NCBI RefSeq assembly: GCF_001954275.1
Contig: NZ_MBEU01000072.1
Location: forward strand, 62,001 to 126,000
Source of the DNA: Mycobacterium sp. IS-836
GTDB lineage: Bacteria; Actinomycetota; Actinomycetes; Mycobacteriales; Mycobacteriaceae
Direction: 5' to 3'
Length of the DNA stretch: 64,000 nucleotides
The translations under genes were made by a program, and so were the position numbers. The notes beneath the pieces are model-generated. The model did not search any database. It worked only from the letters and a program-made list of their open reading frames with translations, and was not told the DNA's origin. Below, in pieces: positions 35,623 to 43,930 of this stretch (positions within the stretch are counted from its first letter, which is position 1; every line of letters begins with the position of its first letter).

Positions 35623-36719
35623 GACACAGCACCTTTCGCAAGACGCGCGCCGAGTGCCGTGAGATAGCCGTCGGGCCCACCGAGAAATGCGCTCCAGCTC
35701 AGCAGCCGTTTGAGGTAGAGGTGGGCGTCGTGTTCCCAGGTGTAGCCGATGCCGCCGAACACCTGGATCGCGGTATCGCCCACGGTGGCCAATCGTCCTG
35801 CGAATGCCTTCGCCCGCAACGCGGCCAGATGGCGCTGCTGCGCGTCGGCGTGGTCGGCGGCCCACAGCGCGTGGATCACCCCGCTGCGGGCCAGCTCGAC
35901 CGTTTCGTACATGTCGACGCACAGATGCTGGATGGCCTGGAATGAGCCGATGACCTGACCGAATTGCTTTCGCACCTTGGCATATTCGATGGCTAGGTCC
36001 ATGATGGCCCGCGCGGCGCCGAGCGCGTCGGCGGCGGTGGCGATGAGCACGTCGTCGACCACGGCCGCAACGGCATCCGGGGACGACGTGGCCAGCCGGT
36101 GCGCGGGCACGCCATCGAGAGTGACTCGAAAGTGCTTGCGGGTCTGGTCGATACCCCGTTGTGCGGCCACCAAAATGCCCGCGGAGTCGGTCTTCACCGC
36201 GAAAAGCCCGGTCCCGTCCTCGTTCTCGGCGAGCACGAGCAGAACGTGCGCCGCGGCGGCGTCGGACATGGTGACCTCGCCCCGCAGCACGACGTCGCGG
36301 TCGCGCCCGGCGGCGCTGACCGCAGCGTCATTGCGATCGAGCGGTCCGACGGCGACGATCGTGGTTCCGTCGGCGATCCCGGTCAAAAGGTCGGCCGCTT
36401 CGGCCCCAACGCCGAGCCTGGCCAGCGCGCGCGGCGCGGCAACCGCGCTCGACAGCCACGGCCCCGGGTGCAGGGCGGCGCCGAGCTCTTCGGCCACGAT
36501 GCCCGCCTCGACCATCGTCATGCCGGCGCCCCCGTACTCGGGCGGCACCAACAGCCCGGTCGTCCCGAGGTCGGCGAGGCCGCGCCAGACGGCGCCGGTG
36601 GTACCGGTCGGGTCGTCGAGCAGGGCGCGGACGTGTCCGGAAATCGGGGCTTTCTCGGTGAGGAAGTGTCGCGCCGTGTCGCGCAGCGCGACTTGCTCGT
36701 CGGTCAATTCGAGGTTCAT
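35619..36719 (-). CDS. Acyl-CoA dehydrogenase, small partner subunit (FadE)
   Basis: A 366-residue acyl-CoA dehydrogenase. N-terminal helical domain (MNLELTDEQVALRDTARHFL), middle domain PPEYGGAGMTMVEAG, and C-terminal domain with RKQFGQVIGSFQAIQHLCVD and FGGIGYTWEHDAHLYLKR, the FAD-contact regions. In mycobacteria paired fadE genes commonly encode the two subunits of an alpha2-beta2 enzyme acting on steroid side chains or similar bulky acyl-CoAs. It overlaps its partner by ATGA and is coupled to the SDR downstream. Confidence 0.92.
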   Translation of the reverse strand: MNLELTDEQVALRDTARHFLTEKAPISGHVRALLDDPTGTTGAVWRGLADLGTTGLLVPPEYGGAGMTMVEAGIVAEELGAALHPGPWLSSAVAAPRALARLGVGAEAADLLTGIADGTTIVAVGPLDRNDAAVSAAGRDRDVVLRGEVTMSDAAAAHVLLVLAENEDGTGLFAVKTDSAGILVAAQRGIDQTRKHFRVTLDGVPAHRLATSSPDAVAAVVDDVLIATAADALGAARAIMDLAIEYAKVRKQFGQVIGSFQAIQHLCVDMYETVELARSGVIHALWAADHADAQQRHLAALRAKAFAGRLATVGDTAIQVFGGIGYTWEHDAHLYLKRLLSWSAFLGGPDGYLTALGARLAKGAVS

Positions 36720-37879
36720 TGGCGCGGCAATCCGAGCACGCGTTGGGCGGTGATGTTCTTGTTGATCTGGGTCGTGCCGCCGGCGATGGTCAGCGAGCGC
36801 GACGTCAGGCGGTAGTCGGCCCACCGGTGCTGCTCGCCGCCGGTGCCCAGCACGTCGAAGGCCAGGGCGGCCATGTCCTGTCCGATCTCACCCCAGACGC
36901 TCTTGGCGAGGCTGGCCGAACCCATGGCGGTCTTGTCTGAGCCGCCGTGCAGCGTCGCCGAAATCGAGCGCTGGCAAAGCAATTCGAGATATTTGATGCG
37001 CACCCCGATTTCGCCGAGGCGACGCAGTGTCACCGGGTCCTGCAGGATGCCGTGCGGGTCATCGGCGGCGGCGAAGTCGGCCACCAATTCCTCCAGGCGC
37101 ACCTGCATCTCGGCGTAGAGCCGTGCGGCCCCGGCGCGCTCGTGGCTGAGCGTGGTGGTGGCCACCTGCCAGCCGCCGTTCAGCGGGCCCAGCAGGGCGT
37201 CCGCCGGAACTCGCGCGTCGTGGAAGAAGATCTCGGCGAAATCGGTGTCGCCGTTGAGCGTGACGAGCGGGCGGACCTCGATGCCGGGCAGCGTCATGTC
37301 GACAATCAGGCACGAGATCCCTTTGTGTTTCGGGGCCTCCGGATCAGTACGCACATAGAGCTGGCACCAGTCGGCGCGATGCCCCAGCGAGGTCCAGATC
37401 TTCTGCCCGTTGACGACGAAGTCGTCCCCATCGCGCACCGCGCGGGTGCGCAGCGCGGCCAGGTCGGATCCCGCTTCCGGCTCGGACATCCCCTGGCACC
37501 AGATGTCGTCCGCGCGCATCATGCGGGGGAGCAGCGTCGTCTTCTGCGTCTCGGTGCCGTATTGCATGATCGCCGGCGCGATGTTGTTCATGCCAATGAC
37601 GTTGAGCGGCAACGGTGCCCGAGCGCGCGTCGTTTCCTCGGTGTAGACCAGCTGCTCCAGAATCGTCGCTCCGCGGCCACCGTACTCGCGCGGCCAGGAC
37701 ACGGCCGCCCAGCCCGCGTCGGCCATCGCGCGGTTCCAGGCACGAAGCATCGCGAAGGTGGTGTCGTCGCGGCCGGAGGGACGACGGGCGGCGATTAGCT
37801 CGTCGGTCAGATTCGCGGACAGCCAGTCGCGCAGCTCGGCGCGGAACTGTTCGACCTCCGCCGGGTAGGAGAAATCCAC
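36716..37879 (-). CDS. Acyl-CoA dehydrogenase, large partner subunit (FadE)
   Basis: A 387-residue acyl-CoA dehydrogenase, first gene of the reverse operon. Landmarks are SWPREYGGRGATILEQLVY, CQGMSEPEAGSDLAALRTRA (FAD/substrate loop), VVNGQKIWTSLGHRADWC and the C-terminal TIAGGTTQINKNITAQRVLG. The GTG preceded by AAGAGA was chosen; longer frames run into antisense of the divergent gene. The 98-base interval to that gene carries a motif copy suited to control both directions. Together with the next gene it probably makes one heteromeric enzyme. Confidence 0.92.
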   Translation of the reverse strand: MDFSYPAEVEQFRAELRDWLSANLTDELIAARRPSGRDDTTFAMLRAWNRAMADAGWAAVSWPREYGGRGATILEQLVYTEETTRARAPLPLNVIGMNNIAPAIMQYGTETQKTTLLPRMMRADDIWCQGMSEPEAGSDLAALRTRAVRDGDDFVVNGQKIWTSLGHRADWCQLYVRTDPEAPKHKGISCLIVDMTLPGIEVRPLVTLNGDTDFAEIFFHDARVPADALLGPLNGGWQVATTTLSHERAGAARLYAEMQVRLEELVADFAAADDPHGILQDPVTLRRLGEIGVRIKYLELLCQRSISATLHGGSDKTAMGSASLAKSVWGEIGQDMAALAFDVLGTGGEQHRWADYRLTSRSLTIAGGTTQINKNITAQRVLGLPRQ

Positions 37880-37934
37880 GTTCTCTTGTTTACCTCGCGC
37901 GATTGACTGGGCCAAGCCCCGGACTTTACGTTGG

Positions 37935-37949
37935 AACAGATATTTGGTC
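37935..37949 (+). promoter_or_regulatory. Putative double-TetR operator, copy 3 (divergent promoter)
   Basis: AACAGATATTTGGTC matches AACARAKATTTGGTY completely. It sits centrally between the divergent fadE operon and the VWA gene, where one bound repressor could silence both. Confidence 0.65.
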
Positions 37950-37977
37950 AACGCGGTCCAAGGTTCGGAGGTGGAGC

Positions 37978-39690
37978 GTGCCAAGCGACGCTCCTGGGGA
38001 CCAGCCGCAGGTTTTCGGCCTGCTGGCCTCCGCCCTTGCGGGCAGGGCGGTGGCGGTTGCCGAACTGCGACCGGGTGAGCCGCCATGGACCGACGGCCAG
38101 ACGATTTACCTGGATCCTTCCGCGCCGGCCCGCGCGAAACTCGAAGCGGTTGCCGTCGAGGCTTCGATGCTCGCGGCCGGCAGCCTGGACCCCGACGTCG
38201 TGCGTTCCCTGGTCCGCCGCCCGCGGCTCGCCAGCCGGTATCTGGCGATCGAGGGGCATCGCGCATTGGTCGGCAATAGCTATCTGCTGCCGGGCGCGCT
38301 GGCATCGATGGGCAACCGTGACGTCGCGAGTCGCACGAAGTCGGCCGCCGACTCCCTGCGAATCGCCGAGGGGCGGGAGGCGATCGACGACGCGCCGCCG
38401 GAATTCGGCGTCATCCGTGCGGCCAAAGTGCTGGCCGCAGGCTCGGCCAAGCCCGAGGACCGGCGCAACGCCGGTCATGTCCCGCACGGTGGCGGCGCGA
38501 AGCAACTCGACGAGTTGGACGAAGGCGCGATCGATGATTCCGACGATCCCGACATGTTCACCAGCCCGGTGGGCGGCGGTGGCTTCATCGGCAAGTGGCT
38601 GAAAAGGATGCTGTCGTCGGCGCGCAAGACCGGTAGCGGCGGTGGTCCGCCCGGCGCGGACACCCCGACGCATCGTACGAACTCCGCCAACCGCGGTCTG
38701 CACGCCGTCTCCTCGCTGGCGTCAACCGCGAGCGAGGGGGTCGACGACGACGAAACCCACGGCGGCGCCGACGGCGTGACCTATCCGGAATGGGACGTCA
38801 CGCGCAAGAGCTACCGGCCCGCGTGGTGCACCGTGCACGAAATCGAGCCCCAGATCAAGGCATCGGCGACGCACGCGATCGACACCGCCATCGGTGTGCG
38901 GCGCCCGCTGTCGCGACTCGGGATGGGCCTGCACCGCCGCCACCGCCAGCCCCAGGGCGACGACATCGATATCGACGCGGCAGTCGAAGCCCGCGTGGAG
39001 GTGCTGGCGGGGTCGGTGCCCGACGAGGCCGTATATCTCGACAGCCTGCGGCGCCGGCGCGACCTGTCGGTGCTGCTCCTGCTCGATGTGTCGGGGTCGG
39101 CGGCGGAGCCCGGAACGGTCGGACGGACGGTGCACGAACAACAGCGCGCGGCGGTCGCCAATCTCGCTGTGGCACTGCACGATTTGGGTGACCGGGTCGC
39201 GCTCTACGCCTATTACTCGCAGGGCCGGCGCGCGGTGAACGTGGTGCCCGTCAAACGGTTTGACGACCATCTCGACTCCCGGGTCATGAAGCGGCTGAAC
39301 AGCCTCGAACCCGGCGCATACTCCCGCCTCGGTGCGGCCATCCGCCACGGCTCGGCGGTGCTCGAGGCGCGCGGAGGCACGTCACGACGGCTATTGGTGG
39401 TGCTGTCCGACGGGCTTGCGTACGACCACGGTTACGAGCGGACTTACGGGGCCGCGGATGCACGCCGCGCCCTGATCGAGGCGCGCCGCCGCGGCACCGG
39501 CTGCGTGTGCCTGACGATCGGAGCGGGAACCGATGTGGGTTCGCTGCGCCGGGTGTTTGGCAGCACCGCGCACGCGACGATCGCGCGGCCCGATCAGCTC
39601 GCCGGCGTGATCGGACCGCTGTTCCGGTCCGCGCTGCGATCGGCGGAAGTTCGTCGGGGGGTGCCCAAACCCGCTGTTCAGCGGGCTTGA
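37978..39690 (+). CDS. VWA domain protein, NorD/CbbO-like
   Basis: A 570-residue soluble protein. The N-terminal 370 residues are unlike known domains apart from a low-complexity acidic/Gly region in the middle; the C-terminal 200 residues are a von Willebrand A domain with the metal-site motif DVSGSA near residue 370 and VVLSDGLAYDHG further on. NorD/CbbO-type VWA proteins work with a NorQ/CbbQ ATPase to activate or insert metal cofactors into large enzymes. GGAGG lies seven bases before the GTG. The ATPase gene follows 64 bases downstream. Confidence 0.85.
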   Translation: MPSDAPGDQPQVFGLLASALAGRAVAVAELRPGEPPWTDGQTIYLDPSAPARAKLEAVAVEASMLAAGSLDPDVVRSLVRRPRLASRYLAIEGHRALVGNSYLLPGALASMGNRDVASRTKSAADSLRIAEGREAIDDAPPEFGVIRAAKVLAAGSAKPEDRRNAGHVPHGGGAKQLDELDEGAIDDSDDPDMFTSPVGGGGFIGKWLKRMLSSARKTGSGGGPPGADTPTHRTNSANRGLHAVSSLASTASEGVDDDETHGGADGVTYPEWDVTRKSYRPAWCTVHEIEPQIKASATHAIDTAIGVRRPLSRLGMGLHRRHRQPQGDDIDIDAAVEARVEVLAGSVPDEAVYLDSLRRRRDLSVLLLLDVSGSAAEPGTVGRTVHEQQRAAVANLAVALHDLGDRVALYAYYSQGRRAVNVVPVKRFDDHLDSRVMKRLNSLEPGAYSRLGAAIRHGSAVLEARGGTSRRLLVVLSDGLAYDHGYERTYGAADARRALIEARRRGTGCVCLTIGAGTDVGSLRRVFGSTAHATIARPDQLAGVIGPLFRSALRSAEVRRGVPKPAVQRA

Positions 39691-39705
39691 AACAAACATC
39701 TGTTC
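39691..39705 (+). promoter_or_regulatory. Putative double-TetR operator, copy 4
   Basis: AACAAACATCTGTTC agrees with AACARAKATTTGGTY at 12 of 15 positions. Weaker than the others; it begins directly after the VWA stop codon and lies 49 bases before the ATPase start, so the ATPase may have its own controlled promoter. Confidence 0.45.
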
Positions 39706-39754
39706 CGGATAGGCTCGAAAACACCGCGGTGCTGCGGCTGACAGAGGGGACACT

Positions 39755-40600
39755 ATGGCCGACGAGTCCGGAGTCGTTTACCGGAACGGCGTGACCCCCG
39801 AAGCGGAGACGGTACGTCCCTACTACAAGGCGATCGGCAGCGAAGAGGCCATCTTCAAGGCGGCATACCGCCAGGGTTTGTCCCTCGTCTTGAAGGGCCC
39901 GACGGGGTGCGGAAAGACTCGCTTCGTCGAGGCGATGGCCTTCGACCTCGGCCGGCCGCTGATCACCGTCGCCTGCCATGACGACCTCACCACCGCGGAC
40001 CTGGTCGGTCGGTACCTGCTGCAGGGCGACGAGACGGTGTGGGTGGACGGTCCGCTCACCCGGGCGGTGCGCGAGGGCGCGATCTGCTATCTGGACGAAG
40101 TCGTGGAGGCCCGTCAGGACACCACCGTGGTGCTGCATCCACTCGCAGACCACCGCCGGCAGCTGCCGATCGAGCGGCTCGGTGTCACGCTGGACGCGGC
40201 ACCCGGCTTCGGCCTCGTGGTGTCCTACAACCCCGGCTATCAAAGCGTGCTCAAGGACCTCAAGGATTCCACGCGTCAGCGGATGGTCGCCATCGAATTC
40301 GGTTTCCCCGCAGCCGATGTCGAACAAGCCATCGTTGCGCACGAAGCGGGTGTGGACGAGGCGACCGCGGCCGAGCTGGTGCGCTTCGGGCACGCGATCC
40401 GCCGGCTGGAAACCGGCGGGTTGCGGGAGGTCGCCTCGACGCGCGTGCTGATCGCGGCGGGCCGGCTGGTCGCGGAGGGCCTGACCATGCGAGAGGCGGC
40501 CCGGGCGGCGATCGCGGGGCCGCTGACCGACGACGTGGCCGTGGGCAAGGGGTTGGGCGAGATGGTCGAGATCTATCTGGGCGGATCCGATGGGGTCTGA
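39755..40600 (+). CDS. AAA ATPase of the MoxR/NorQ/CbbQ family
   Basis: A 281-residue AAA ATPase. Walker A is GPTGCGKTRF near residue 49, Walker B is ICYLDEVVEARQD near 110, and sensor/arginine-finger region STRQRMVAIEFGFP near 170. CbbQ/NorQ proteins assemble with a VWA partner and remodel metal-dependent enzymes such as Rubisco or nitric oxide reductase. Here the likely client would be an enzyme of the adjacent cluster, of which the P450 is the only obvious metalloenzyme; that pairing is inference. Confidence 0.92.
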   Translation: MADESGVVYRNGVTPEAETVRPYYKAIGSEEAIFKAAYRQGLSLVLKGPTGCGKTRFVEAMAFDLGRPLITVACHDDLTTADLVGRYLLQGDETVWVDGPLTRAVREGAICYLDEVVEARQDTTVVLHPLADHRRQLPIERLGVTLDAAPGFGLVVSYNPGYQSVLKDLKDSTRQRMVAIEFGFPAADVEQAIVAHEAGVDEATAAELVRFGHAIRRLETGGLREVASTRVLIAAGRLVAEGLTMREAARAAIAGPLTDDVAVGKGLGEMVEIYLGGSDGV

Positions 40601-40654
40601 CGGGGTGAGCTGGGCCCGATGATTGACGGTCCAAACCGCCCCCGCTAGGGTCTG

Positions 40655-40669
40655 AACAAATATTAGGTT
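40655..40669 (+). promoter_or_regulatory. Putative double-TetR operator, copy 5
   Basis: AACAAATATTAGGTT matches AACARAKATTTGGTY at 14 of 15 positions and lies 41 bases before the first gene of the P450-containing operon. Confidence 0.62.
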
Positions 40670-40709
40670 TGCGCGGTCCGGCGCGTGAGCTCGCCATCCG
40701 GGAGGTCAG

Positions 40710-41822
40710 ATGTCCTACGAAAGCAGCGCTGAGCCGATCAAGGTCGGCTACCTGATGGACTTCAGGCTGCCGCCGGGCTTTCCCGAAGAACTGAAGGCGT
40801 CCTTCACCCAATGCTTTGACCTCGTCTTCGACGAAGCGCACGAGCAGGGCCTGATCGATCGCCCGGTGCAAATGATCTACCGCGAAGTGGAGGGGCTGCC
40901 GAAGGGGTCGGTGAAGGCGGTGATCGATGCCTTCGGCGAGCTCGTCGACGAAGGCTGCCTCGTGGTGTTCGGGCCGCACATCACCGACAACTGCGTGCCC
41001 GCCCGCGAGGCGATCGAAGAGCGGTTCAAGGTGCCCGCCATCAGCGTCACCGGCACCGACGACTGGCTAGGCGAATGGACCTTCTCCTTCCCGCAGGGCT
41101 CGTTGACCGACGAGCCGATCTTCATCGCGGACCTCGTCGCCAAACGCGGGCTCGCCGAGATCGGGGTTCTCGTCGAGCAGAACCTGATCGGCGAGAGCTA
41201 TCTGAGGAATCTGCGAAGCGCCTGCCGGCGCAAGGGCATTCGCATCGTCGCGGAGGCGGCGATCGCGCAGACGGCTCAGGACATCAACGAGGCCGTGCGC
41301 ACCCTGCACGACGCCAAGGCCGAAGCGATCGTGCATCTGGGTTTCGGCTTCGGCATCGTGTTCATCAACCCGGCGCTCGAGGCCGTCGATTGGGACCCGC
41401 CGCGTTTCACCACCACGGCCTTCCAGAACGCGTGGGTGAACCCGATCATGTGGAACGCGTTCATGGGTTGGATCGGGGTCGATCAGTACGACGAGACGAA
41501 TCGAGTCGGCCAGGACTTCCTGGATCGCTACGCCGCCAGGTACGAGGGCAGCCGTCCCGAATACTGCGTGCCGGTGGTCAACAGCGACGTCGCCGCCACC
41601 CTGGTGCGGGCATTCACGGATGCGCACCCGCTCAGCCCGCGCGGCGTCAAAGAGGCGCTGGAGCGGGTGAAGATGATGCCCGCCGCCTCCGGTGCGCCCG
41701 GCACCCGGGTCTCCTTCGGCAAATGGACGCGGCGGGCGTGGATGGGTGCCGGCTATCTGGTGGCGCGCACCCTCGACGCCGACGGCACCAACTCGCACTT
41801 GGTCGATCGCTTCGGAGAGTGA
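40710..41822 (+). CDS. Orphan type I periplasmic-binding-fold protein without signal peptide
   Basis: A 370-residue protein of the branched-chain amino acid/amide-urea substrate-binding family (Peripla_BP). IKVGYLMDFRLPPGFPEE starts the first lobe; VVFGPHITDNCVPAREAIEE, ISVTGTDDWLGEWTF, EIGVLVEQNLIGESYLRNL and EYCVPVVNSDVAATLVRAF follow the family order. There is no signal peptide or lipobox and no permease or ATPase gene nearby, so it probably acts in the cytoplasm, perhaps as a ligand sensor or carrier. First gene of the operon leading to the P450; ATG 22 bases after the end of a GGGAGG. Confidence 0.85.
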   Translation: MSYESSAEPIKVGYLMDFRLPPGFPEELKASFTQCFDLVFDEAHEQGLIDRPVQMIYREVEGLPKGSVKAVIDAFGELVDEGCLVVFGPHITDNCVPAREAIEERFKVPAISVTGTDDWLGEWTFSFPQGSLTDEPIFIADLVAKRGLAEIGVLVEQNLIGESYLRNLRSACRRKGIRIVAEAAIAQTAQDINEAVRTLHDAKAEAIVHLGFGFGIVFINPALEAVDWDPPRFTTTAFQNAWVNPIMWNAFMGWIGVDQYDETNRVGQDFLDRYAARYEGSRPEYCVPVVNSDVAATLVRAFTDAHPLSPRGVKEALERVKMMPAASGAPGTRVSFGKWTRRAWMGAGYLVARTLDADGTNSHLVDRFGE

Positions 41823-41832
41823 GGCTGAGGAA

Positions 41833-42975
41833 ATGAGCACTGAGCAATCCGCACCGCTTGCCGCGGAAGAGAAGTCGGCACCCCAGCAGCGAACCGAAAA
41901 GCGCGGTTGGGGTGGATGGATCGCCGGCGCCGCCCTGGCGGCGTTTGCGCTCTTCTTCATCGCGAACATGCGCGTCGCACTGGACCCGCGCGTCGCCAAT
42001 CCGAACGTGCAGGGCCGGCCCCGCCCGGTCAGATTCATCTTCGGCCTGGACTACATCACGTTCCTGCACATTTCCACCGTCATCATGCTGCTGGTGCTGC
42101 TCGTGGTGTTCATCAGGGGCTGGCGGCGCAATCCCGGCAGCCCGGTGATGCTGATGTTCCTGTGCACCACGCTGATCGTGTGGCAGGACCCGATCATGAA
42201 CTGGGCCCCGTTCGCGGTGTACAACCCCGACCTCATCCACTGGCCGGAGTCGTGGCCGCTGGTGTCGCTTTCGCCGACGGTCGAGCCGTTCGTCGTATTC
42301 GGTTACGTCACTTTCTATTTCGGGCCCTACTTCCCGGCGATCTGGATCCTGCGCAAACTGCAGGCCAGGTACGGGCCGCAGGCGTTCGTGTCGCGGCACC
42401 CGCTGGTCAGCCTGGGCGTGCTGACGTGTGCGATCGGCTTCGTCTTCGACGCGTGGCTGGAGATCCAGCTCGTCCACATGGGGATGTACATCTACTCGCA
42501 GGTGATCCCGTGGGGCTCGGTATTCACCGGCACGACGTTCCAGTTCCCGCTGATCTGGGAGTCCTTCTCGGTGACGTTCGTGATGGTGCCCGCGGCGATC
42601 CTGTGCTATCGCGACGACACGGGCAAATCGGTGGCGGAGAAGCTGGCCGCCAAGGCCAAGATCTTCCCGAGCCGTCCGGTGCTGGGCACCTTCCTGGTGA
42701 TGTTCGCCATCATCAACGTGTCTTACTTCGCCTACGGCGCGTGGTTCGCCGTCATCAAGGCCACCAAGGCGGCGACCTCGGTCGCCTGCCCGTGGCCCTA
42801 TCCGGAAGCCAAAGTGTATGACCCGCAAGGGTTTTACGAGAAGGCCGGTGCGCAAGGCCCCTACTCGGTCGGCATTTGGTCGACGTGGATGAGCGGGCAG
42901 CCCAACGGCCGACCCGATGTGCAGCCGCCACCGCCCGGTCAGGGCGCTTGTGCCACCCCGAGCAAGAATGGCTGA
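41833..42975 (+). CDS. AveC-like (spirocyclase family) membrane protein
   Basis: A 380-residue polytopic membrane protein related to AveC, the avermectin spiroketal-forming enzyme. Hydrophobic segments include IAGAALAAFALFFIANM, ITFLHISTVIMLLVLLVVFI, FVVFGYVTFYFGPYFPAIWI and VLGTFLVMFAIINVSYFAYG. Family-like stretches are WQDPIMNWAPFAVYNPDL and ASVA-like WLEIQLVHMGMYIYSQ. Mycobacteria have several members with no known reaction. It begins ten bases after the binding-protein gene and overlaps the next SDR by eight bases. Confidence 0.82.
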   Translation: MSTEQSAPLAAEEKSAPQQRTEKRGWGGWIAGAALAAFALFFIANMRVALDPRVANPNVQGRPRPVRFIFGLDYITFLHISTVIMLLVLLVVFIRGWRRNPGSPVMLMFLCTTLIVWQDPIMNWAPFAVYNPDLIHWPESWPLVSLSPTVEPFVVFGYVTFYFGPYFPAIWILRKLQARYGPQAFVSRHPLVSLGVLTCAIGFVFDAWLEIQLVHMGMYIYSQVIPWGSVFTGTTFQFPLIWESFSVTFVMVPAAILCYRDDTGKSVAEKLAAKAKIFPSRPVLGTFLVMFAIINVSYFAYGAWFAVIKATKAATSVACPWPYPEAKVYDPQGFYEKAGAQGPYSVGIWSTWMSGQPNGRPDVQPPPPGQGACATPSKNG

Positions 42976-43930
42976 TCCTCGTAGCGTCGTCATCACCGGC
43001 GCTTCCCGTGGCCTGGGCTTCGCGTCGGCGGTGCGCCTCCACCGCGACGGGTGGCGGGTGATCGCGGCGATGCGCACACCTGAGAAAGGGATCGCGGCGC
43101 TGCGCGAGGCGACCGGAGCGGGCGACGATGACCGTCTGATCGGCGTGCAGCTCGACCTTACCGATGCCGCGTCAATCTCGGCCGCTGCCAAGACAATCGA
43201 GGAAGCCGTCGGCGCACCCTACGCGCTGGTGCACAACGCCGGGATCTCGGCCGCCGGAATGGTGGAAGAGACCGATATGGACTTGTGGCAGAAGATGTTC
43301 GCCACCAGCGTCCTGGGCCCCGTCGCGCTCACTCAGGCGCTGCTGCCGGCGATGCGCGCGGCCGGCGAGGGACGCATCGTGCTGATATCCAGCGCGTCGG
43401 GGGTGCGCGGTCAGCCCGGCACCGCGCCGTATTCCGCGGCGAAGGGGGCGCTGGAGCGGTGGGGTGAGTCGATGGCGTGCGAGATCGCGCCCTTCGGTCT
43501 CGGTGTCACGGTTTTGGTGACCGGGGTGTACGACACCGACATCATCACCGACGCGGGCACCACCGACGATCGCAATTTCGACGGCCCCTACGCCCGACTG
43601 CACACCACCATGAACACCCGCGGCCGGTTCGCGATCCGTTTCGCCAGGCCACCCGAGCGGTTCACCGACGGCTTGGTCAAGGCGCTCGCTGACCGCGCGC
43701 CGTTCCGCCGTCGCGGGGTGGGACCGGACGCCTCGATGTTGTTGGCGCTCAACAGGATCCTCCCGGCGTCGGGCATGCATCACATGTCCCGGATCGTGCT
43801 GGGCATACCCAGACAGGGTTCGATGCGCGGCGGGACGTGGCCGCTGACCGTCGGCCAACGGCTGATGGCGCTCGCCGCTCGAGTTCTACCGGCGTCGGCG
43901 TTGCGGCGCTTGGGATCAAAGGAGCAGTAA
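42968..43930 (+). CDS. Short-chain dehydrogenase/reductase
   Basis: A 320-residue SDR. VVITGASRGLGFASAVRL (TGxxxGxG) is followed by VQLDLTDAASISA, HNAGISAAGMVEET, the Ser of ISSASGVRGQPG and the catalytic YSAAKGALERWGESMA. A C-terminal extension of about 60 residues is hydrophobic and may associate with membrane or with the AveC-like neighbour. Starts inside the end of the AveC-like gene and its TAA overlaps the P450 start (TAATG), so all four genes are translationally coupled. Confidence 0.9.
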   Translation: MADPRSVVITGASRGLGFASAVRLHRDGWRVIAAMRTPEKGIAALREATGAGDDDRLIGVQLDLTDAASISAAAKTIEEAVGAPYALVHNAGISAAGMVEETDMDLWQKMFATSVLGPVALTQALLPAMRAAGEGRIVLISSASGVRGQPGTAPYSAAKGALERWGESMACEIAPFGLGVTVLVTGVYDTDIITDAGTTDDRNFDGPYARLHTTMNTRGRFAIRFARPPERFTDGLVKALADRAPFRRRGVGPDASMLLALNRILPASGMHHMSRIVLGIPRQGSMRGGTWPLTVGQRLMALAARVLPASALRRLGSKEQ

